Shown here in pieces: positions 14,633 to 22,200 of a stretch of 31,207 nt of DNA. The stretch's first letter is position 1. Each line of letters begins with the position of its first letter. Below the pieces are notes generated by a model, which worked only from the letters and a program-made list of their open reading frames with translations, was not told the DNA's origin and made no database searches. Source of the stretch: Clostridiaceae bacterium UBA6085 (GTDB lineage Bacteria; Bacillota; Clostridia; Clostridiales; Clostridiaceae); contig DIXH01000043.1 in the NCBI GenBank assembly GCA_002428605.1, forward strand, positions 1 through 31,207, written 5' to 3'. Position numbers and translations under genes: made by a program.

Positions 14633-15640
14633 GTGATCAGAAGGAAGATAACATACGCAATATTGTTCACCAGTCCTTTTATCCTTATTTTCCTTTCGCT
14701 TTTCATTGGGAGGTATCCGATCTCGTTCGGTAGGATAGTTGAGATACTTTGGAGAAGGATGTTTGGCGGGACCGGTATTGAGAAGGATGTCCTGACAACC
14801 ATAATATGGGATATCAGACTTCCCAGAGCGCTTCTAGGCGCTCTGGTAGGTTCAAGCCTGGCGGTAAGCGGCGCTGCATTTCAGGGTCTCTTCAGGAACC
14901 CCCTGGTAAGCTCAGGAATGCTTGGCGTAAGTTCTGGTGCCGGTTTTGGAGCAGCACTTGCGATCCTCATCTTCAGCCAGTCATTCTACATATACCCGTT
15001 TGCATTCGTATTCGGACTTTCAGCAGTGATCCTAAGCTATCTGATCGGTACGATATACAAGACCACACCCTCTATCATGCTGGTCCTCAGCGGGGTTATA
15101 GTCTCACAGATATTCTCCTCATTGATCTCACTTGTCAAGTTTGCAGCTGACCCTCAGGACCAGCTTCCTACGATAGTGTTCTGGCTCATGGGAAGTCTTG
15201 CTTCATCCAGATTCAAGGATGTGGCCTTCGCAGTCATTCCCATTGGCATAGGCATATCCGGATTGTTTCTCCTGAGATGGAGGATAAATGTGCTCTCCAT
15301 GGGTGACAAGGAGGCAAAGACACTGGGAATAAACACCAGGGTCACTAAGAGCCTGATAATCCTGTTCGCTACACTGTCGACTGTAGGTGCTGTATGTGTC
15401 AGCGGCATAGTTGGATGGGTAGGTCTTGTAATTCCACATATAGGAAGGATGATTGCAGGCAATGACAACAGGGTTCTTATTCCGGTTTCCATATCCCTTG
15501 GGGCAAGCTTCATGGTAATAGTTGACCTTCTTGCAAGGAACCTGACAGGTTCGGAGATACCACTCGGAATACTTACCTCACTCATCGGCGCACCCTTCTT
15601 TGTTTATCTGCTGAAGAAGACAAAAGGGAAAGGTTGGTAA
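14633..15640 (+). CDS. FecCD/BtuC-type ABC transporter permease
   Basis: Membrane permease of the iron/B12/siderophore type (about 335 residues, ten transmembrane segments), which forms the channel of a type II importer with the ATPase that follows. Family signatures are AAFQGLFRNPLVSSGMLGVS near residue 80 and GWVGLVIPHIGRMIAGNDNR near residue 260. The start is GTG 14633, with GGGAGG five bases upstream; a GTG at 14627 overlaps the ribosome binding site. It lies behind a Moco-type riboswitch and one base before the ATPase gene. Known members of this fold carry Fe-chelates, cobalamin, haem or (MolB of Haemophilus) molybdate and tungstate. I infer the last because of the leader RNA; sequence alone would only say FecCD family. 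Confidence 0.9.
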   Translation: MIRRKITYAILFTSPFILIFLSLFIGRYPISFGRIVEILWRRMFGGTGIEKDVLTTIIWDIRLPRALLGALVGSSLAVSGAAFQGLFRNPLVSSGMLGVSSGAGFGAALAILIFSQSFYIYPFAFVFGLSAVILSYLIGTIYKTTPSIMLVLSGVIVSQIFSSLISLVKFAADPQDQLPTIVFWLMGSLASSRFKDVAFAVIPIGIGISGLFLLRWRINVLSMGDKEAKTLGINTRVTKSLIILFATLSTVGAVCVSGIVGWVGLVIPHIGRMIAGNDNRVLIPVSISLGASFMVIVDLLARNLTGSEIPLGILTSLIGAPFFVYLLKKTKGKGW

Positions 15641-15641
15641 A

Positions 15642-16460
15642 ATGGCACTTTTAGAGATAAACAATGCTGGATTCAGCTATGGGGAAAAAAGAATATTCAA
15701 AAATATAGGATTCAAGGTTGAACCGGGGGAAATCTACTGTGTCTTCGGACCTAACGGATGTGGAAAGTCCACTCTGCTGGAATGCGTGCTCGGGCTTTTG
15801 AAGCTGGATGAGGGTGAGATTCTCATCTGTGGAAAGAACTCTGAGAGGATGAAGCCCTCAGAGCTTGCAAGATACGCAGCATACGTACCTCAGATGCATG
15901 AGAAGACATTCCCTTATAAGGTCATTGATTTTGTGTTAATGGGAAGGGCAGCTTACACCAAAATGCTTGGTTCGCCAGGAAAGGCTGACATCAGGATAGC
16001 TGAGAACGCACTTGATGCTTTGGGGATAGGTGATTTCCGGGACAGGCCCTACACTCAGCTTAGCGGCGGCGAACTCCAGCTTGTAATGATTGCAAGGGCC
16101 CTGGCTCAGGAAACACCGGTCATTGTGCTTGATGAGCCCACGAGCCATCTTGACTTCAAGAATGACATTGCCATACTTGAAACCATCGCACATCTTGCGA
16201 AGGAAAGGGATCTTGCGATACTTATGGCAACCCATTTCCCGAACCAGGGATTTTTCTTCGAGTACAAGGATTTGCCTGTTGAAATACTCCTGATGGGTTA
16301 TGAGAACAATCTAATGGCAGGAAAGCCTTCAGATGTATTCACGGAAGAGAACATGCGGGTGGTATTTGGCATGGATAGCAGGGTGATTGCCTGTGAGACT
16401 GAGGAGCAGAAAATACTGAGGCAGATCGTGTCAATAAGGTCTGAATCATCAGGCAGCTGA
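15642..16460 (+). CDS. ABC transporter ATP-binding protein (FecE/MolC type)
   Basis: Cytoplasmic ATPase (272 residues) that powers the FecCD-type importer. The Walker A is GPNGCGKST (36-44), the ABC signature LSGGELQ (140-146), the Walker B VIVLDEPTSHLD with Asp164-Glu165, and the switch histidine is in MATHFP. The D-loop SHLD is intact. All catalytic parts are present. The ATG comes one base after the permease stop, so it is translationally coupled. The C-terminus (after about 215) is an accessory region typical of FecE/BtuD proteins. Confidence 0.95.
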   Translation: MALLEINNAGFSYGEKRIFKNIGFKVEPGEIYCVFGPNGCGKSTLLECVLGLLKLDEGEILICGKNSERMKPSELARYAAYVPQMHEKTFPYKVIDFVLMGRAAYTKMLGSPGKADIRIAENALDALGIGDFRDRPYTQLSGGELQLVMIARALAQETPVIVLDEPTSHLDFKNDIAILETIAHLAKERDLAILMATHFPNQGFFFEYKDLPVEILLMGYENNLMAGKPSDVFTEENMRVVFGMDSRVIACETEEQKILRQIVSIRSESSGS

Positions 16461-16479
16461 TTTGAGGAGGTAACTATTA

Positions 16480-17559
16480 ATGTTGAAGAGACTTGGCGCA
16501 ATATTGACAATGACGCTACTTGTACTTGGAGTATCGGGCTGCCAGACGAAGACAAACCCTACGGTTCAGAATGAAAGCATCGCTATGGTATCTGTTACCG
16601 ATTCTTTAGGGAGAGAGGTCAGGGTTCCTGTGAATCCGGAAAGGATCGCATGCCTCTACGCATTTACAGGACATGTGACTACACTGTTGGATAAAGGACC
16701 TGACATTGTAGCGGCGGTTGAAGGCCTCAAGAGAGACAAGCTGCTTACCCAATTGGTTCCTGAAATACTCACGGCGTTCATACCGCTGAATGCAGACAAG
16801 ATAAACATCGAGGAGCTGATCAAATCAGATCCTGACCTCATATTCATAAGGGAAGATACCGCTAAAGATGAAAGGGAGATCGAGCAGATCGATAAGACAG
16901 GTATCCCATATCTTATAATAAGTGATATGACCATGGAGGAGCAGATGGATGCCATTGGTATCATCGGGAAAGCGCTTGGCAAGGAAGCTGAGGCAGATGA
17001 ATACCTTGATTTTTACCAGGGCTCAATCGACCGGGTCAAGGCGGTAATCGATGAAATACCTGAGGCTGAACGGGTAAGGGTCTTCCACAGCGTAAATGAA
17101 GCTACCAGGACAGATTTCAAGGATACTCTTCCAGCAGAGTGGACAGCCGCTGCAGGCGCGATAAACGTATCAGTCGATAGTGACCTAAGGTTCACTGACA
17201 GCAAGTATTTTGCAAGCCTTGAACAGATCTACCTGTGGGAGCCTGATGTAATACTGGCACACGAAGATGCTGCCCTGGAGTATATAAGGACCAACGAACA
17301 ATGGGCTGCACTTGAAGCAGTCAGGTCAGGAAGTGTATTCAAGATGCCAAACGGGATATCCAGATGGGGACATCCTGGCTCTCTTGAGACCCCGCTTGCC
17401 ATTCTTTGGACAGCAAAGACACTGTATCCTGACAGATTCTTGGATCTGGACATGGCGGCAGAAACAAAGGGCTTCTATCTGAAGTTCTTCGGTATCGAAC
17501 TTTCTGATGAAGCTGTTGCGGACATACTGGCCGGATCAGGCATGAGGATCCCGAAGTAG
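16480..17559 (+). CDS. ABC transporter substrate-binding lipoprotein (PF01497 type)
   Basis: Binding protein for the same importer, 359 residues. The signal peptide MLKRLGAILTMTLLVLGVSG ends in the lipobox VSGC (Cys21). The periplasmic-binding-protein type III fold (FecB/BtuF/MolA family) starts with VTDSLGREVRVPVNPERIA and continues with the rigid inter-domain helix. The ribosome binding site is GGAGG, about 9 bases before ATG 16480. The ligand cannot be read directly: no obvious histidine/tyrosine cluster for iron was noticed, and I base molybdate/tungstate on the riboswitch. Alternatives are an iron chelate or cobalamin. Confidence 0.9.
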   Translation: MLKRLGAILTMTLLVLGVSGCQTKTNPTVQNESIAMVSVTDSLGREVRVPVNPERIACLYAFTGHVTTLLDKGPDIVAAVEGLKRDKLLTQLVPEILTAFIPLNADKINIEELIKSDPDLIFIREDTAKDEREIEQIDKTGIPYLIISDMTMEEQMDAIGIIGKALGKEAEADEYLDFYQGSIDRVKAVIDEIPEAERVRVFHSVNEATRTDFKDTLPAEWTAAAGAINVSVDSDLRFTDSKYFASLEQIYLWEPDVILAHEDAALEYIRTNEQWAALEAVRSGSVFKMPNGISRWGHPGSLETPLAILWTAKTLYPDRFLDLDMAAETKGFYLKFFGIELSDEAVADILAGSGMRIPK

Positions 17560-17606
17560 GCTGATTCGGATTTATAAAGAATATGTGTAATGAAAGGAGC
17601 CAATAG

Positions 17607-18359
17607 ATGAAGACCATCTTCTGCATAGATGACACGGACAACATAACCAGCACGAGGGGAACAGGCGAGCTTGCAGCGATGCTGATTGGTGAAATTGAGG
17701 CAAGAGGCTGGGGAACCGGAGGTTATATAGTTAGACACCAGCTGTTTGTCCATCCTGATGTGCCCTATACATCCCACAACAGTTCAATGTCCTTCACACT
17801 TGACGTGAAAGAGGATGCCTTAAGCGAAATAATCGGATTTTCCGGAAGGTTTCTGGAAGAAATGAGCGAACCCGGCTCTGATCCCGGACTATGTGCGGCA
17901 GTAACTGAAAACCTTAATGACTCTTTAAGCCTCATTGAATTCGGAAAGGATGCAAAGTGCACTGTCCTTACAAAATATGATGCCTATTCACTGGCTGACA
18001 GGCTCGGAATACATCTCTCAGAACACGGAGGCACAGGCATGGGTGTAATAGGGGCACTTGCGGGTGTAGGGCTAAGGCTCAAAGGTACTGATGGCAGAGT
18101 AAGAGGCAAGTACTTTGAAGATGAGAAGAACCAGATAAAGAGTGTCAAAGATATCTTAGGCAATTCGACCATAGAGGTCGTTTCAACGAAAGATGGAATG
18201 GTGCTCGGCCATGACGAAAAAGTGCTTCTTGGTGAAAAGGTCAAGGGCGTATATATGGGTGGAAAGTCCGTGCTCCTGGTATGCCAGAATCAAGTTGAAA
18301 ATAATGAAGCCTCCTGGCAAACCTGCCCCATGGATTATATAAAAAGCATTTCCGGATAG
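17607..18359 (+). CDS. TiaS-like protein (DDTD motif), bacterial stand-alone form
   Basis: A 250-residue protein resembling the catalytic part of TiaS, the archaeal enzyme that attaches agmatine to C34 of tRNA-Ile2 using ATP. The N-terminus is MKTIFCIDDTDNITSTRGTG, with the DDTD motif (8-11) of the TiaS kinase-like domain, and the second hallmark is HGGTGMGVIGALAGVGL (140-156), close to the archaeal GxGxGIIGALAAIG. Archaeal TiaS has about 420 residues with extra C-terminal OB-fold and zinc-ribbon tRNA-binding domains; these are absent, so a tRNA role is doubtful. The ribosome binding site AAAGGAG precedes ATG 17607. It lies 47 bases after the transporter binding-protein gene with no terminator between, so it is probably in the riboswitch operon. 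Its substrate and function are unknown. Confidence 0.75.
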   Translation: MKTIFCIDDTDNITSTRGTGELAAMLIGEIEARGWGTGGYIVRHQLFVHPDVPYTSHNSSMSFTLDVKEDALSEIIGFSGRFLEEMSEPGSDPGLCAAVTENLNDSLSLIEFGKDAKCTVLTKYDAYSLADRLGIHLSEHGGTGMGVIGALAGVGLRLKGTDGRVRGKYFEDEKNQIKSVKDILGNSTIEVVSTKDGMVLGHDEKVLLGEKVKGVYMGGKSVLLVCQNQVENNEASWQTCPMDYIKSISG

Positions 18360-18403
18360 TATGCGAAGCCGTGAATCGTTGTGACAGATTTATCGAAGCC
18401 TAT

Positions 18404-18412
18404 TGCTATAAT
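18404..18412 (+). promoter_or_regulatory. Extended -10 promoter
   Basis: TGCTATAAT is a perfect extended -10 (TGn-TATAAT). No good -35 at 17 bases; GTGACA at 18381-18386 is 20 bases away. Transcription would start near 18419, some 36 bases before the small CxxC protein. An inverted repeat TTTAC-TTA-GTAAA lies between. Confidence 0.45.
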
Positions 18413-18454
18413 CACATGAGGATATAAATATTTGATAAACATTTTACTTAGTAA

Positions 18455-18613
18455 ATGAACAGAAGAAAAATGATTCTCTTTGAGCTCTTACAGTATATGC
18501 AAATCATTTTCAGGATATATGCGCCGCAACGGTTTGAGGGCTGTGAAACATGCGGTGAAAACAAAATGAAGCATTTATGCATAAAATGTCGTTCAAATGT
18601 CAAAAAGTGGTAA
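18455..18613 (+). CDS. Small protein with two CxxC pairs (putative zinc ribbon)
   Basis: A 52-residue open frame, short enough to be skipped by many gene callers. The C-terminal half carries C30-x2-C33-x8-C42-x2-C45 (GCETCGENKMKHLCIKC), spacing like a small zinc ribbon or rubredoxin-type knuckle. The N-terminal half is a basic, hydrophobic helix (MILFELLQYMQIIFRIY). An extended -10 promoter lies 43-51 bases before the ATG and an intrinsic terminator about 100 bases after the stop, consistent with a single-gene unit. Against it: no Shine-Dalgarno sequence is visible before the ATG at 18455 or the in-frame ATG at 18470. Possible roles are a metal- or nucleic-acid-binding regulator; this is a guess. 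Confidence 0.5.
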   Translation: MNRRKMILFELLQYMQIIFRIYAPQRFEGCETCGENKMKHLCIKCRSNVKKW

Positions 18614-18712
18614 TGTTGATATTATTTAGAAGTAGTGATATTTTGGTTCTGTAAGATGCATCAGAGCCGGAATCGCGCAATTACATGACAATATATCATA
18701 AAGATTATGCGG

Positions 18713-18737
18713 ACCGACCCTTTGGGTCGGTTTTGCT
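18713..18737 (+). terminator. Intrinsic terminator
   Basis: ACCGACCC (18713-18720), loop TTT, GGGTCGGT (18724-18731), then TTTGCTATTT. It ends transcription from the small CxxC gene or from the transporter operon further upstream, and separates both from the giant gene. Confidence 0.8.
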
Positions 18738-19069
18738 ATTTATGCTGATTTTCAGCGCATTTTTTTGTTTGCTCCTGCTACACTTCTGCTCATCTGGCAT
18801 TATCAAAGCGTTACAATTCTATCCCGTTGCTATTCTCAGCAATGATCACAGCCTTCTGCAATATCCATGTGTTCAAGTAGTAGACATAGAGGCATCTTGA
18901 TCTGGTTTATTTAATTTACCATCAAGTCATCATCATATGTATTAATTAAAATGGAAGTTGCAGTCGAGATGTTTGCAAGAGCACGACAGGACCGCTTAGC
19001 TCTAGTAAGGCTGCTGCCATGAGGATTCGGAACACATGAATCGTTTGCGCTTAAAAGGTAGTCGCAATG

Positions 19070-19138
19070 TCAGCTTGCCGGTGCATGAAAAGAATAAAAT
19101 ACTCGAATGAGTGCGTAAATTCAGCTTGCGTTTGTATG
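19070..19138. repeat. Degenerate direct repeat upstream of the giant gene
   Basis: TCAGCTTGCCGGTGCATGA at 19070-19088 and TCAGCTTGCGTTTGTATGA near 19121-19138 share the first nine bases and most of the rest, about 51 bases apart. It could be a regulator site or chance. Confidence 0.4.
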
Positions 19139-19205
19139 ATACTGGAAGTCGCCTGTGGTAATGACCTCCGCGTATGACATCTGCTTAATCCACACTTTCA
19201 GCGTA

Positions 19206-19227
19206 TTTCCTTTGATTCAAAAGGAGA
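19206..19227 (+). promoter_or_regulatory. Hairpin sequestering the giant gene's Shine-Dalgarno
   Basis: TTTCCTTT (19206-19213) pairs with AAAGGAGA (19220-19227), eight pairs including one G-U, around a six-base loop GATTCA. The 3' arm is the ribosome binding site of the ATG at 19235. Folding would limit translation initiation, as in simple RNA thermometers. Confidence 0.5.
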
Positions 19228-19234
19228 CGATAAT

Positions 19235-22200
19235 ATGCACAAGGTGAGAGGTGACCCTGAAAAAAAACTTCTCATGCTGCTTGCGGCCGTATTCACGGCA
19301 CTGATTATGTTTGGATCGCACTCTGTATTCGCAAGTGAACTTGGAACTGACCCATTGCCTGAAGAGACGGCTATAGTAGAGACCATTCCTGAAGAGACTG
19401 CAACTGAGCCTGCACCGGATCCGATACATGAGGAGACAGTCATACCACCGGAAGAGACGGCACCAGAGCCAACAGATCCGGTAACAGACCCGGTTCCAGA
19501 AGAGGCGCTGCCGCCGGAGGAGACGGTCATACCACCGGAAGAGACTGCACTGGAGCCAACAGATCCGGTAACAGACCCGGTTCCAGAAGAAGCGCTGCCG
19601 CCGGAGGAGACAGTCGTGCCACCGGAGGACCCTGCATTGGAGCCAGCTGCACCGGTAACCGAACCGACAGAACCTGCGCCAACGGAGATGCTCCCACCGG
19701 AGGAGACAGTCATACCACCGGAAGAGGCGGCACCAGAGCCAGCAGATCCGGTAATTGAACCGGTGCCAGAAGAGGCGCTGCTGCCAGAGGAGGCGCTGCC
19801 GCCAGAGGAGACAGTCATACCACCGGAGGAGACGGCAACGGAGCCAGATGCACTGGTAACAGAACCGGCGCCAGAAGATGGCATACTGCCAGACGATGTA
19901 ACTGTAATTGTTGAAACTGTACCTGAAACTATATTGCCTTTAAATGAAGAGATTGTGCCAGTGCCGGAGAATCTGACAGAACCTGTCACAGAGCCGGATG
20001 CCACAATGGCTGAAGCCTTGCCTGCTGAGGAAGCATTGGAGATACCGGTCGAAACGGTGCCAATGGCTGAAAGCGGAGCAGGGCTTGATGAAGTTTCAGA
20101 AGAGGTTGTTCAAGAGGAGCCTGAGCTTGTAGACCCAAACGGATACGTATATGATGCGAGGACAAAGCTTCCAATTGAAAATGCTACAGTCACTGTATAC
20201 AGGACAACTGATGGAGGCGTGAACTACACTCTTTATGACAATACAATTAATGGAACAATGGTAAATCCACAGACGACAAATGCTGAGGGATTCTATTCAT
20301 ATATGGTAGAAGCCGGTTTCTACAAGATAGTAGCGGGCAAAGAGGGTTATGCTGAAGCTTCTATGAAGTTTGAACAAATCCTTTTACCTGAGGATCTCTT
20401 TATTCACAGGATAGACTTCTATCTGCTGCCAGCTACCTCAGGGTGGATTAACTTTGATGGAGATGTAACGATAACAGAGGATATATTGCTGTCAGGAGAA
20501 GACTTGGTAATATCCTCTGCTGATCCAGAGAACCCAATCAAGAGCATCACATTGGCAGAAGACAAGACAATATCAACAAGGGTGCTTGCTGATGGTGTAA
20601 CTGATCTTGAGACTGGGGCGTCTGATGGCGATTCAGGATCTGTAACAATGACTGCACCTATAATAACCATAAAAGACAGAGCGAGCATATTCACACATGC
20701 TGACAATGATTTTATGGCCGGTGCGATAACACTGACAGCAGAAGACACAAATGTACTGGAGGCAACTGACTTCATACCGGTATACCAATTCGATGAGACG
20801 ATAACGAAGATTGAAATCGGTGAAGACGTTGTAATGAAAGGCGGGGAGATTGTTCTTCTTGCATCTTCGATCAACGAGTACAAGCCATCCGAAGATATCA
20901 CCAATCTTGAAAGCCTTGTTGATGTAGCGGTAAATACCGGACTTGAAAAGCTTGAGAGTTTCAATCTATTTGCTGCAGTATCGATATCTAAGGCAGATGC
21001 TGACATTGCTGTTGGCGAAGGCACTGAAATCATTGCTGAAACCTTCAGCGCTAAGGCGGAGAGCCTTACCGTTGCAGCAGCTTCACCTTTGAATTTTGGA
21101 ATAGGAGTAGCTGTTGGAATAGCAAACTCCAACGCAGATGTTGTGATCAATGGCAATATCACAACATCCGGTGATTGTTACCTTGGTGCTTCGACAGATA
21201 ACACACTGCAGGTAATTGGAAGTGCAGGCGGTGTGAAGGGAGTAGCTTTTGCAGTTGCTGTCAGCGTGCTAAATTCCAATGCAACTGTGCAGACTACAGA
21301 AACATCGAACCTGACAGTAGGCGGAAACCTTAATCTGATTGCTGAAACAGTAGATAAGAATGTTACAATAGCAAGGTCAAAATCAGGTGAAGGTGGAAAG
21401 CTTGGAATGTCAGCAGCAGTATCCTACGAAAATGGGACCACAAATGCGCTGCTAGATGGCAATGCAGTGGTTGCAGGGGATATTGAAGTGAATGCAACTG
21501 TGGTTAAGGAATCGATAGATGGAAGCAAGCTTTTCGGATCGATACCTTCAGTCAATGTTGGAGTCTGCGCTCAGGCTGGAGTCAACACTGGTACCTATGG
21601 AAGCATTTTCGACGATATTCAGGGAAACATAATTGACCAGGTTATATTAAAGGCTACAGCGATATTTGGAAAGATCAAGGACCTTGTATCATCGAAGTCA
21701 GCAGAACAGCAGCAGACAGACAAGAAGACAAAGGACCAGGCAGCTCCTTTTGAAATAGCAGCTGCAGTTGCTGTATACCTGGACATCAACCATGCTACGG
21801 CAAGGATAGGTCTTCCTGTAGATCCGCTTTATCCAAGCCTGACATCAGCTACGGTGAAGTCGTTGGGGTCAGTTCAAATTATCGCGACGATCGAGAGCCA
21901 GCCGTATATTACAGCTACAGGCTCGGTTTCAGCGACTGAGGAAGAGCCGCCGGTAGACCCGCCAGTAGATCCACCTATAGATGAAGAACCCCCTGCGGAT
22001 GAAGGAACAAAATTTGCTGGATCCGCGGCAGTCGCCATCGGCATATTCACAAATGATGCCAGGGCTTTTATCGCAGAGAACGCATCAGTTGATGCTGCCT
22101 ATAACCTTATAGTAAAGGCAGAATCGCTGAATGACTTCGAATTTACCTGGGGATTGAATCTGATCCAGGATGCATACAGGACTTACCTTTCACTGGGAGG

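Larger units (their letters stand above)
18614..19234. other. Long intergenic region before the giant gene
   Basis: About 620 bases with no supportable gene. It holds an intrinsic terminator (18713-18737), a 71-residue frame (18685-18900) that overlaps that terminator and is rejected, an AT-rich block around 18900-18950, a degenerate direct repeat (19070-19088 and 19121-19138), and a hairpin that buries the ribosome binding site of the giant gene (19206-19227). No consensus promoter stands out; weak -10-like TAAAAT (19095-19100) and TATGAT (19134-19139) are the best I see. Confidence 0.5.

Noticed and set aside
18685..18900. 71-residue plus-strand frame with a hydrophobic segment
   Set aside because: A strong intrinsic terminator (18713-18737) lies inside its first codons and no ribosome binding site precedes the ATG; the hydrophobic run comes from the T-rich tract after the terminator.
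19198..20004. 268-residue minus-strand frame rich in Ser, Gly and Val opposite the stalk region
   Set aside because: It is the antisense reading of the repetitive Pro/Glu/Thr codons; its apparent repeats come from the tandem DNA repeats on the plus strand, and it has no ribosome binding site or context.
20419..21162. 247-residue minus-strand frame inside the giant gene
   Set aside because: Antisense shadow. The plus-strand frame is continuous, with signal peptide and protein repeats, while the minus-strand product has low-complexity Ser/Ala/Ile composition typical of such shadows.
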